Shown here: piece by piece, positions 9,129-16,201 of the stretch
Layout: every line of letters begins with the position of its first letter
Position numbering within the stretch: the first letter of the stretch is position 1
Assembly (NCBI RefSeq): GCF_000379685.1
Contig: NZ_KB903289.1
Coordinates: 345,543 to 409,542, forward strand
DNA length: 64,000 nucleotides
DNA from: Catelliglobosispora koreensis DSM 44566
GTDB lineage: Bacteria > Actinomycetota > Actinomycetes > Mycobacteriales > Micromonosporaceae
Direction of reading: 5' to 3'
The notes under the pieces: generated by a model
The model's database searches: none
Seen by the model: only the letters and a program-made list of their open reading frames with translations
Told to the model about the DNA's origin: nothing
Translations under genes and position numbers: made by a program

Positions 9129-9434
9129 TCAGTTGCCTCCGGTGAAACCCTTAATAATCTCGTCGATGCGGGTGGCGAGCCGGAAATCACGGGCGGTCAC
9201 ACCGCCCGCCGAGTGCGTGACGCAGCTAAACGTGACGGTCCGCCAGCGAATGTCCATGTCGGGATGGTGGTCCAGCTCTTCCGCGACCACGGCCACCCGG
9301 TCCACCAACGTGATCGCGTCCGGGAAGCCGCGCATCTCAACGGTCCTGGTGATCGCCCCGTTAGCCAAAACCCAGCCGTCCAGTTCGGACAGCCGCTGGC
9401 CGATTTCGCTTGCCCCCATTACCTCAGCAACCAT
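9129..9434 (-). CDS. 4a-hydroxytetrahydrobiopterin dehydratase (PCD/DCoH family)
   Basis: The 101-residue protein is the usual length for pterin-4a-carbinolamine dehydratase. The active-site signature is present as EELDHHPDMDIRW, followed by the conserved TVTFSCVTHSAGGVTARD stretch. The enzyme removes water from 4a-hydroxytetrahydropterin, recycling the cofactor of aromatic amino acid hydroxylases. No such hydroxylase lies in this window. An alternative ATG at 9419 would drop five residues. The gene is divergent from the conservon across about 100 bases. Confidence 0.9.
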   Translation of the reverse strand: MVAEVMGASEIGQRLSELDGWVLANGAITRTVEMRGFPDAITLVDRVAVVAEELDHHPDMDIRWRTVTFSCVTHSAGGVTARDFRLATRIDEIIKGFTGGN

Positions 9435-9536
9435 GTCGCCAGCTTACATTTTGTTCCACATTGGGGCTTCGTGCCTCGCGAAAGGCAAGATACTATCCCC
9501 TGCGAGCGGGGGCGTAGGCGTTGCAGAAGAGGACAG

Positions 9537-11801
9537 ATGAAGAAACGAAGCTGGTCCATACGTACCCGGATTCTCGTGCTGCTCCTCGCACCATTGCTGC
9601 CTCTAATCGGCATCTGGGTGTTCAGCACGGCAGGTTCCTTCGACTCTGCGGTGAGCCTGCTCAATGCCAAGGTGGAAGCGGATAACGCCGGAACTCCCTC
9701 GAACCCTGTCGTGGTCGAGATCCAGGCGGAACGCAAGCTGTCGATGGTCGCCGTCGGCACCCCTAAGGGCGGCGGGCCAGACCTTAAGGTGCAGCGCGGC
9801 CGGACCGATGCCGCGATCAAAGAATTCCGCCGGCTGTCGGCCACCGACTCGCTCCAGGACACCATCAGCGACCTCACGCGCCACCACCTGACCCGGCTCA
9901 ACGAGGCGCTAGACCAGCTTCAGGTCGGCCGCGACGCCGTCGATGACCGCAAGTTCACGCGCCTTGACGCCATGAACTTCTACTCCGACATCGTCGACCG
10001 GACCTACGTCATGTACACCACGATCTCCACGATCGACAATCGCGAGCTGACCCGCCAGGTCGACGCGGTCATGGGGCTCACCTGGGCGCGCGAAATTATG
10101 AACCGCGAAGACGCCCTGATCAACGCGATCCTCAACGGGCCCAAGCCAACCGGCCCCGAGCTGGTGCGCCTGACCGAATACATCGGCCTTAACCGCCATA
10201 TGCTCAACGATGTCGTACGCAGTCTCACGCCCGAAGAAGCCGCCAGTTACCGCGCGCTGCAAGGCACGACCGCCTACTCAAATCTGCGGGCCATCGAGGA
10301 CAAAGTCCAGCACGAAGGTGTCGCGGGAGCCCCGCTGCCGGTGGATGGGCTGTGGTGGAAGGACACCTTCACCGAGGTCGACAACGCCCTGTTCAAAATC
10401 GGTGACGAGGGTGCGCAGCGAGCCCTGGGCGCGGCCACTCCGATCGCCGTGGGTGTCATGCTGCGGCTCGGGATCGCGGGTGGTCTCGGCCTGATCATCA
10501 TCATCATGCTCATCTGGGTGTCGAGCCGCATCGCCCGCTCGCTTATCCGGCGCATCAACGACGTGCGGCAAAAGGCGCTCAACCTGGCGCACGAGCAGTT
10601 GCCGATGACGGTCGCCAAGCTGCGCCGCGGTGAAGACGTCGAGATCCCGCCGCCACCGGCCGCCGAAACGCAGACCGATGAGCTAAGCCAGCTCAGCAGC
10701 GCGTTCAGCGCCGTGCAGCAGACCGCTATCGAGTCCGCGGTGCAGGAAGCGGCGCTGCGCAGCGGGCTGAACCAAGTCTTCCTTAACATCGGGCGGCGCA
10801 GCCAGACACTGGTGCACCGTCAGCTGTCGCTTTTGGAGACGATGGAACGGCGCATCAGCGACCCGCACCACCTCGAGGAAATCTTCAAGGTCGACCACCT
10901 CGCGGTGCGCATGCGCCGTTACGCCGAAGACCTTGTCATCCTCGCTGGCGCCGTGCCCGGCCGCGGCTGGCGCAACCCGGTGCCGCTGGCCGACGTGCTG
11001 CGCTCGGCGATGTCCGAAGTAGAGGACTACACCCGGATCACGGTCGTGCCCGCCCCACCCGCGTCATTGGCGGGCCGGGCGGTCAGCGACGTCATCCACC
11101 TCGTGGCCGAACTGCTGGAAAACGCCACCGCGTTCTCACCACGCGACACCCGTGTCAGGCTCGCTGGCCAGGTCGTACCAAACGGATTCGCCATCGAGAT
11201 CGAAGACCGGGGTGTGGGCTTGCCGGCCGAAGCGCTCGCTGAAGCCAACGAGCGCCTCAACAACCCGCCCGACTTCGACCCGGCGCAAAGCGCACGGCTC
11301 GGCCTGTTCGTGGTGGCGCGGCTCGCGGCCCGGCATGGCATCAAGGTGACGCTGCAAGCCTCGCCCTATGGCGGCGTGACCGCGGTGGCCTTGCTGCCCA
11401 ACGACATCATCGTTTCGTCCAGCGAACAGTCCAAACTGGACAGCACCGCGCCGAAGGCGATCGCTCCGGCTCCGGTGCATGCTCAGGTCACCACGCCCGC
11501 ACAGGCGCGGGCCTTGAGCCCGGCAGAAACCCCGACTCTGGCCACACCCGTGCTGGCCCGCCGGGAACCAGCGCCGTCAGCGGCACTTGATGGGCTTCCG
11601 GTGCGTGCCCGTCAGGCCAGCCTGGCGCCGCAGTTGCGTGAGCCGCTAACAGAACCAGCCGCCGAGCCCATCCCGGCACCACGCGCACCCTCGCAAAGCA
11701 GGGCACTGCTGTCCTCCCTGCAAGAGGGGGTCAACCGGGGCCGGCAGGCCTCAGAACACATCACCGCACCGGACCACAGCAATGGGGAGGAGGGCCAATG
11801 A
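9537..11801 (+). CDS. cvnA: Conservon sensor kinase CvnA (NIT-domain histidine kinase-like)
   Basis: This 754-residue protein has a membrane anchor at ~10-30, an extracytoplasmic nitrate/nitrite-sensing (NIT)-type region at ~40-300, a second anchor at ~303-325, then a HAMP-like linker, a coiled dimerisation segment and a HATPase domain (HLVAELLENATAFSPR near residue 520). The last ~140 residues are Pro/Ala/Arg-rich and probably disordered. ATG 9537 is chosen because it places the charged N-terminus (KKRSW) just before the first membrane helix; longer readings overlap the divergent pterin dehydratase. The three other conservon genes follow without a gap. In actinobacteria the set forms a membrane complex resembling eukaryotic G-protein-coupled signalling. 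The signal sensed here is unknown. Confidence 0.92.
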   Translation: MKKRSWSIRTRILVLLLAPLLPLIGIWVFSTAGSFDSAVSLLNAKVEADNAGTPSNPVVVEIQAERKLSMVAVGTPKGGGPDLKVQRGRTDAAIKEFRRLSATDSLQDTISDLTRHHLTRLNEALDQLQVGRDAVDDRKFTRLDAMNFYSDIVDRTYVMYTTISTIDNRELTRQVDAVMGLTWAREIMNREDALINAILNGPKPTGPELVRLTEYIGLNRHMLNDVVRSLTPEEAASYRALQGTTAYSNLRAIEDKVQHEGVAGAPLPVDGLWWKDTFTEVDNALFKIGDEGAQRALGAATPIAVGVMLRLGIAGGLGLIIIIMLIWVSSRIARSLIRRINDVRQKALNLAHEQLPMTVAKLRRGEDVEIPPPPAAETQTDELSQLSSAFSAVQQTAIESAVQEAALRSGLNQVFLNIGRRSQTLVHRQLSLLETMERRISDPHHLEEIFKVDHLAVRMRRYAEDLVILAGAVPGRGWRNPVPLADVLRSAMSEVEDYTRITVVPAPPASLAGRAVSDVIHLVAELLENATAFSPRDTRVRLAGQVVPNGFAIEIEDRGVGLPAEALAEANERLNNPPDFDPAQSARLGLFVVARLAARHGIKVTLQASPYGGVTAVALLPNDIIVSSSEQSKLDSTAPKAIAPAPVHAQVTTPAQARALSPAETPTLATPVLARREPAPSAALDGLPVRARQASLAPQLREPLTEPAAEPIPAPRAPSQSRALLSSLQEGVNRGRQASEHITAPDHSNGEEGQ

Positions 11802-12208
11802 CAGCCCGGCAAAGCCAGGATTGGCTGCTAAGTGACTTCGTTCAGCGGGTGCCGTCGGTCAAACGGGCCGTCCTGCTTTCCGTCGACGGCATCTTGATGG
11901 CTGCCTCGGCCGGCATGGAACAGGCCTCCGCCGAGCACATGGCCGCCGTGGCGGCAGGGTTCGCCAGCCTTGCCCGCAGCGCCGGCCGCCATTTCGAAGC
12001 AGGCCCGGCCCGGCAGTCGATTATCGAGCTGGAGTCAGCTTTTCTGCTCGTCACCCCGGCAGGCGCTGGGGCCTGCCTGGCCGTCCTCAGCGCCGCGGAC
12101 TCTGACATCGGCATGGTCGCCTACGAAATGGCGCTGCTCATCGAGCGGATCGGGCACAACCTGACCACGCCACCCCGGCCCGTCCCCCAGCCGGCCGATG
12201 TCCACTGA
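11798..12208 (+). CDS. cvnB: Roadblock/LC7 protein CvnB
   Basis: This 136-residue protein has a roadblock/LC7 fold: the VKRAVLLSVDGILMAASAGM strand-helix near residues 22-41 is diagnostic, and a second conserved block follows at IIELESAFLLVTPAG. Roadblock proteins in conservons act as partners or GTPase-activating-type regulators of the small GTPase CvnD. Its ATG overlaps the kinase stop codon (ATGA). No membrane segment is seen. Confidence 0.9.
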   Translation: MTARQSQDWLLSDFVQRVPSVKRAVLLSVDGILMAASAGMEQASAEHMAAVAAGFASLARSAGRHFEAGPARQSIIELESAFLLVTPAGAGACLAVLSAADSDIGMVAYEMALLIERIGHNLTTPPRPVPQPADVH

Positions 12209-12596
12209 GGACAGAGGCGAAGCGAACGCACACAACTGGATGGATCAGGACGCTGGTCCTCTGGTGCGTTCCTTCGCGCTCACCGGAGGCCGGGCAAGCC
12301 CTGGCTCGGAATCATTTGAGTTGCTGACTTACGTGGTGACTGTGCCGTGGTCGTCGGGATACTCCGGGCTGCACCTGCAGCCGGAGCATCTCAGCATTCT
12401 TGAGCACGCGGAGCGGCCCGCTTCCGTGGCCGAAATCGCGTCGCACCTCTCCCGGCCACTTGGTGTGGTGCGGGTGTTACTCAACGACCTACAGGAGATG
12501 GGTGCCATCACGAAATACTCCCCCACTCCGACGGCGAATCGTCCCGACGACCGGATTCTTCAGGCGGTGATCGATGGCCTCCGAGCAGCAGGCTAG
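12198..12596 (+). CDS. cvnC: DUF742 protein CvnC
   Basis: This 132-residue protein matches the DUF742 family. It has the central LVRSFALTGGRA motif near residues 22-33, then a winged-helix-like segment (ILEHAERPASVAEIASHLSRPLGVVRVLL), and it ends in ILQAVIDGLRAAG. It always accompanies CvnA, B and D in conservons. It overlaps CvnB by 11 bases and CvnD by 23, so coupled translation is likely. The winged helix may mediate protein contacts instead of DNA binding. Confidence 0.92.
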   Translation: MSTEDRGEANAHNWMDQDAGPLVRSFALTGGRASPGSESFELLTYVVTVPWSSGYSGLHLQPEHLSILEHAERPASVAEIASHLSRPLGVVRVLLNDLQEMGAITKYSPTPTANRPDDRILQAVIDGLRAAG

Positions 12597-13149
12597 GCCC
12601 GTTGTTGTTCCCACAACAGTCAAGATCTTGATTGCAGGCGGGTTTGGCGCTGGCAAGACCACCATGGTCGGGTCGGTCAGCGAGATCATGCCATTGCACA
12701 CCGAAGAAGTGCTCACCTCGGCGAGCATGGACTCCGATGATGTGTCCGGAGTGGAGGGAAAGACGTCAACGACCATCGCGATGGACTTTGGCCGCATCTA
12801 TCTTCGCGATGACCTCGTGCTCTACCTGTTTGGCACGCCTGGACAGGACCGGTTCTGGTTCTTGTGGGACGAGCTGGCGCTCGGCGCTTTGGGCGCTGTC
12901 GTGCTCGCGGACTCCCGCAGACTGGCCGATTGCTTTCCGTCCATTGACTATTTCGAGCAACGGGGCACACCGTTCCTCGTGGCGGTCAACAAGTTCCACG
13001 GCGAAGAGCCGTTCGGTGTCAACGCGGTGCGCACGGCACTCAACTTGGACCCGGGCGTGCCCGTTATCTCGTGCGACGCCCGGGATAGCATGTCGGGCCG
13101 GGAAGTGCTGATCTCACTGATCGAGCACGTGCGCTCCCGGGTTAACTGA
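12574..13149 (+). CDS. cvnD: Conservon small GTPase CvnD
   Basis: The 191-residue product is a Ras-like ATP/GTP-binding protein. The P-loop is GGFGAGKT (22-29), the switch II block is LFGTPGQDRFW, and the base-specificity motif is NKFHGE. It is the output switch of the conservon and follows the DUF742 gene with a 23-base overlap. Its 3' end overlaps the convergent trpD-like gene by 8 bases. Some conservons continue with a P450 gene, but this one does not. Confidence 0.92.
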   Translation: MASEQQARPVVVPTTVKILIAGGFGAGKTTMVGSVSEIMPLHTEEVLTSASMDSDDVSGVEGKTSTTIAMDFGRIYLRDDLVLYLFGTPGQDRFWFLWDELALGALGAVVLADSRRLADCFPSIDYFEQRGTPFLVAVNKFHGEEPFGVNAVRTALNLDPGVPVISCDARDSMSGREVLISLIEHVRSRVN

Positions 13150-14152
13150 CAAGACTTTGGTGGAAGGTCCTGGTGGCCTGGAACCACGGCGCGATCCCAG
13201 CACTGACGAGGGGGAGCGCGGTGGCCCAGGCCTCGGCCAGGGTCGCCTCCAGCCCTCTGGTGTAGCGAGCCAAAGCCACGTTCGCGGCGAGTGTCTCGCG
13301 GTAGGGCGACTCGCACGTCCCCGCGATGACCTGCTCAGCGAGCTTGAGGTTCCAGTCGGTGTCCCCGCCGACCGGTTCCGAGGTGAAGACGATGCCGAAC
13401 TCGGCGGCCGGGTCGATGATGCGCTCGGTGACCGACTTGGCGTGCCCGTCGACCTCAAAGATCACCGACGGGGAAACGACGGACAGTTCATCGAGCCCGT
13501 TCGGTCCACAAACGACGGTCGCCCGCACGACGTCTAGCTCCAGCAGCGTTCCGGCCATCAGCCGGGCCAAATCAACATCGTGCGTACCAAGAAGCACGTA
13601 ACGCGGCCGGGCCGGGTTGGCCAGCGGCGCCATCCAGTTGATGAGCGTCGGGTGCCCCAGAGCGCGCCGGATCGGGGCTATCTTGCCCAGCCCAGGGTGG
13701 AAGCGTGGCGCGAAGCAGTAGCCGAATCCGGTCTGCAGCACGCATTCCTTGACTTCTTCGGGCCCGAGGCCGATCGGAATGCCCAGCGCCTCAAGGAGAT
13801 CCGAGGATCCACTCGTCGACGTGGCCTTGCGGTTGCCCTGTTTGCACACGGCGACACCGGATGACGCGACGATCAGCGACGACAATGTCGAGATGTTCAG
13901 TGCGCCAACGCGGCGGAAGTGGCCGCCACCGGTGCCCACGATGTCCAATGTGGACTCCGTCTCGGGCACCTGAATCGCCCGCTCGCGAAGATAGCGGACC
14001 CCGGCGGCCAGTGCTGGCCCGTCGAGGTGTTCGATCAACACCCCGGCCAGGCGCGATGCGAGCACGTCCTGCTCGCCCTCGCCCGTCAGCAGGTCGTCGA
14101 GCAGCGAGGTGACGTCGGATGGATTCATCTGCACAAGTGCGCATTGTGCCAC
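13142..14152 (-). CDS. trpD: Anthranilate phosphoribosyltransferase (TrpD family)
   Basis: This 336-residue protein has the TrpD signatures. The PRPP-binding loop DIVGTGGG lies near residue 70. The Mg/PRPP site KQGNRKATSTSGSSDLLEALG lies near 104-124, and a later EPVGGDTDWN block is present. The enzyme transfers phosphoribose from PRPP to anthranilate in tryptophan synthesis. No other trp gene is in the window, so it is either a detached biosynthetic trpD or a paralogue with a related substrate. An internal ATG at 14128 (MNPSDVTS) could be the real start. A strong hairpin lies upstream, shared with the protease gene's 3' side. Confidence 0.85.
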   Translation of the reverse strand: MAQCALVQMNPSDVTSLLDDLLTGEGEQDVLASRLAGVLIEHLDGPALAAGVRYLRERAIQVPETESTLDIVGTGGGHFRRVGALNISTLSSLIVASSGVAVCKQGNRKATSTSGSSDLLEALGIPIGLGPEEVKECVLQTGFGYCFAPRFHPGLGKIAPIRRALGHPTLINWMAPLANPARPRYVLLGTHDVDLARLMAGTLLELDVVRATVVCGPNGLDELSVVSPSVIFEVDGHAKSVTERIIDPAAEFGIVFTSEPVGGDTDWNLKLAEQVIAGTCESPYRETLAANVALARYTRGLEATLAEAWATALPLVSAGIAPWFQATRTFHQSLVS

Positions 14153-14163
14153 ACAGATGAGTT

Positions 14164-14197
14164 CCGGCCGGTTCCCCGCGAAGGCGGAACCGGCCGG
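14164..14197 (-). terminator. Hairpin terminator after protease gene
   Basis: CCGGCCGGTTCC (14164-14175) and GGAACCGGCCGG (14186-14197) form a perfect 12-bp stem with a 10-base loop. It lies 33 bases past the stop of the minus-strand protease gene and just upstream of trpD. There is no clear U-tract. Confidence 0.6.
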
Positions 14198-14229
14198 GCG
14201 CTAGCTCAAGGGAACCTATCTATTACCTC

Positions 14230-15072
14230 CTAGAAGGAGGCCAGCCATTCCTCGACCACCGGGATCTCGATGCGCTGATAGCCACCGAGGTAACGGCAGT
14301 TCTGGGTGTAGCCGTAGCTGGTGACGGCGACCAGCAGCCCGTTGAGGAACACGGGACCGCCGGAGTCACCAAAGCAGGTGCCACCGCCACCACGGGTGTC
14401 ATTGGGGTTTCCGTTCATTTGCAGCACCTGCGGCGTCAGCTTCTGCCCGGGTGAGGTCGTGTAACGACGGATCAGCGGGTAGCTCATCGGCTGCGGGTTC
14501 TGCGGTCCAGCATCTGCCTTGCGCACCTCGGTGCCGTAGCCCACCACATCGAAAACGGTGCTGTTCAGCGTGGGCTGGGCGAATTGATCGAGGTAGTTTC
14601 CGGTGGCCAGCGTCGCGGGAGCGATGGTGGTCACCGGCTTGTCCAGCACCACGATGCCGACGTCGTTCCAGTTGTCGAGATCGGTGAAGTTGGAGTATTG
14701 CGGGTGCGTGTAGGCGGTTCCGGCGAGGAAGCCGGCCGCTTCCAGCTCAGCGGAGGTGTAACCCACGCTGGGGTCGGCCGCCACCGGCAGGCCGCTGGGC
14801 GGCTGCTCGGCGATGACCGAGTTGAAGGTGACGAGGGTCTTTCCGAGCGTTCCGGCCGTGCAGTGCGCGGCCGTGATGAGCACCGTTGGCGAGACCAGTG
14901 TCGCGGAGCAGCGGAAGCGCCCCTCCGCGTCGTAGAACAGGATCAAGCCAACGTTGGGGTGACGGTTGCCGTCAGGCTCGCCGCCCGTGATCGCGGCGGC
15001 CGGGTGCGCGGAGGCCGCCAGGGTCACGGCGGCCAGGACGGCAGCCATTGCGGAGCGAATTAGGATCTTCAT
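14230..15072 (-). CDS. Secreted trypsin-like serine protease (S1 family)
   Basis: This 280-residue protein has a Sec signal peptide (charged MKILIRS, hydrophobic core, cleavage probably near PAAA-ITGG at ~27). The catalytic triad can be read as His70 in ITAAHC, Asp137 in NDVGIVVLD and Ser237 in GDSGGP. The mature chain begins at or near ITGG, resembling the IVGG of activated trypsins, so a long pro-region is absent. Two Cys pairs are present around the His and Ser loops. It is monocistronic, ending before a strong hairpin. It probably degrades extracellular protein; its specificity is not determinable here. Confidence 0.9.
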   Translation of the reverse strand: MKILIRSAMAAVLAAVTLAASAHPAAAITGGEPDGNRHPNVGLILFYDAEGRFRCSATLVSPTVLITAAHCTAGTLGKTLVTFNSVIAEQPPSGLPVAADPSVGYTSAELEAAGFLAGTAYTHPQYSNFTDLDNWNDVGIVVLDKPVTTIAPATLATGNYLDQFAQPTLNSTVFDVVGYGTEVRKADAGPQNPQPMSYPLIRRYTTSPGQKLTPQVLQMNGNPNDTRGGGGTCFGDSGGPVFLNGLLVAVTSYGYTQNCRYLGGYQRIEIPVVEEWLASF

Positions 15073-15147
15073 GCGTAAAAGGCGAACCCTTCTGAGCGAA
15101 GTTGTTCCCCGGTGCCAGCTCTCGGCACTTTACGCAGTTAGACGTGC

Positions 15148-15564
15148 CTACTCAATGACGATGTCGACAGGGATGTTGCCCCGAGTGGCGTTGGAGTATG
15201 GGCACACCTGGTGCGTCGCTTCGACCAAAGCGCGGCCGGTCTCGCCGTCGAGGTGAGCGGGAAGCTCAGCTCGCAGGACGACCGACAGGCTGAATCCACC
15301 CTTGACGTCTGGGCCGTGCAGTCCCACTTCGGCCGTCACCGAAGCGTCGTCGGCGTCGATGCGCATCCGCTTGGCGACGAGCTTCATCGCGCTGGCGAAA
15401 CAGGCCGCGTAGCCAGCGGCGAACAGCTGCTCGGGGTTGGTGCCTTCGCCCGTGCCGCCGGTGGCTTTGGGCATCGCGAGGGTCAGGTCGAGCTGGCCGT
15501 CGGAGGTGATGGCACGGCCATCGCGGCCACTTGCGGTAGCTACAGCGGTGTAGAGAGCACTCAC
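15148..15564 (-). CDS. ohr: Organic hydroperoxide resistance protein Ohr
   Basis: This 138-residue protein is the standard Ohr length. The two redox cysteines are Cys55 in GYAACF and Cys121 in CPYS, with the conserved NPEQLF glutamate at 45. Ohr is a lipoyl/thiol-dependent peroxidase that reduces organic and fatty-acid hydroperoxides in the cytoplasm. It is divergent from a TetR-family regulator, and two near-identical palindromes lie between them. Most ohr genes are controlled by a MarR-type OhrR, so a TetR partner is unusual. Confidence 0.93.
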   Translation of the reverse strand: MSALYTAVATASGRDGRAITSDGQLDLTLAMPKATGGTGEGTNPEQLFAAGYAACFASAMKLVAKRMRIDADDASVTAEVGLHGPDVKGGFSLSVVLRAELPAHLDGETGRALVEATHQVCPYSNATRGNIPVDIVIE

Positions 15565-15582
15565 GGGGGCAACCCTTCTAGG

Positions 15583-15598
15583 TAGACAGGTCTGTCTA
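15583..15598. promoter_or_regulatory. Operator palindrome 1, ohr side
   Basis: TAGACAG-GT-CTGTCTA has perfect 7-bp arms and a 2-base centre. It lies 19-34 bases upstream of the ohr start, just beyond its AGAAGGG ribosome-binding site. The same palindrome in inverted form recurs 32 bp away, centre to centre. It is the probable binding site for the divergent TetR regulator. Confidence 0.7.
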
Positions 15599-15613
15599 GC
15601 AGACTACCCGACA

Positions 15614-15631
15614 CTAGACAGACCTGTCTGG
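15614..15631. promoter_or_regulatory. Operator palindrome 2, tetR side
   Basis: The core AGACAG-AC-CTGTCT (15616-15629) is the reverse complement of operator 1's core. It ends only 12 bases before the regulator's start codon, so bound repressor would block the regulator's own promoter or leaderless start. The 32-bp spacing from operator 1 is about three helical turns. Confidence 0.7.
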
Positions 15632-15643
15632 TACTGTCAAGTG

Positions 15644-16201
15644 ATGGCTGACACCCGCCCGGCCCGGCGCCGCATCCTCGACACGGCAGGCATCTTGTTC
15701 TATGCCGAAGGCATTCGCGCTGTTGGCATCGACCGCATCATCGCCGAGTCGGCAGTGGCGAAAGCAACCTTCTACCACCACTTTCCGTCCAAAGACGACC
15801 TCGTGGCGGCCTACGTGCAGGAGCGAATCGACCAGCAGCAAGTGGCGATTGCCGCGCTGCCAGAGCGCGAACCGCTGGAGATGCTCCATCTGATCTTCAC
15901 CAAGATGGGCGAGATCGGCGCCTCACCGAGCTTCCGGGGCTGCCCGTTCATCAACGCGGCCGCCGAACACCCGAACCCGGCACACCCTGTGCGTCTGGTC
16001 ATCGACCGTTACCGGTCGTGGTTTCACGCCATGATGCTGCACTACCTCACCGAAGCCAGGCATCCCGACCCGGAACGGACCGCTGACTTGCTCATGATTC
16101 TGCGGGACGGGCTGGCCGTCGGCGGGCAGCTGGACAACCCAGCCGCCCTAACCGCCGTCGTTGATGTCGCCCTCGACCGCCTGCTAGTGGGAGTGCGCTG
16201 A
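15644..16201 (+). CDS. TetR family transcriptional regulator
   Basis: This 185-residue protein has a TetR helix-turn-helix at ~25-52 (GIDRIIAESAVAKATFYHHFPSKDDL). The C-terminal ligand domain has a GCPFINAAAE stretch seen in a subgroup of TetR regulators. The cysteine in that stretch could sense oxidant or ligand, though this is inference. The start could be GTG 15641 or ATG 15644; no Shine-Dalgarno is visible, so a leaderless message is possible. It is divergent from ohr, and paired palindromes between them suggest it represses both. Its 3' end overlaps the convergent exporter gene by 18 bases. Confidence 0.88.
   Translation: MADTRPARRRILDTAGILFYAEGIRAVGIDRIIAESAVAKATFYHHFPSKDDLVAAYVQERIDQQQVAIAALPEREPLEMLHLIFTKMGEIGASPSFRGCPFINAAAEHPNPAHPVRLVIDRYRSWFHAMMLHYLTEARHPDPERTADLLMILRDGLAVGGQLDNPAALTAVVDVALDRLLVGVR

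Noticed and set aside
9096-9536. In-frame extension of the CvnA gene upstream of 9537
   Set aside because: It runs antisense through the pterin dehydratase and would put ~147 residues before the first membrane helix.
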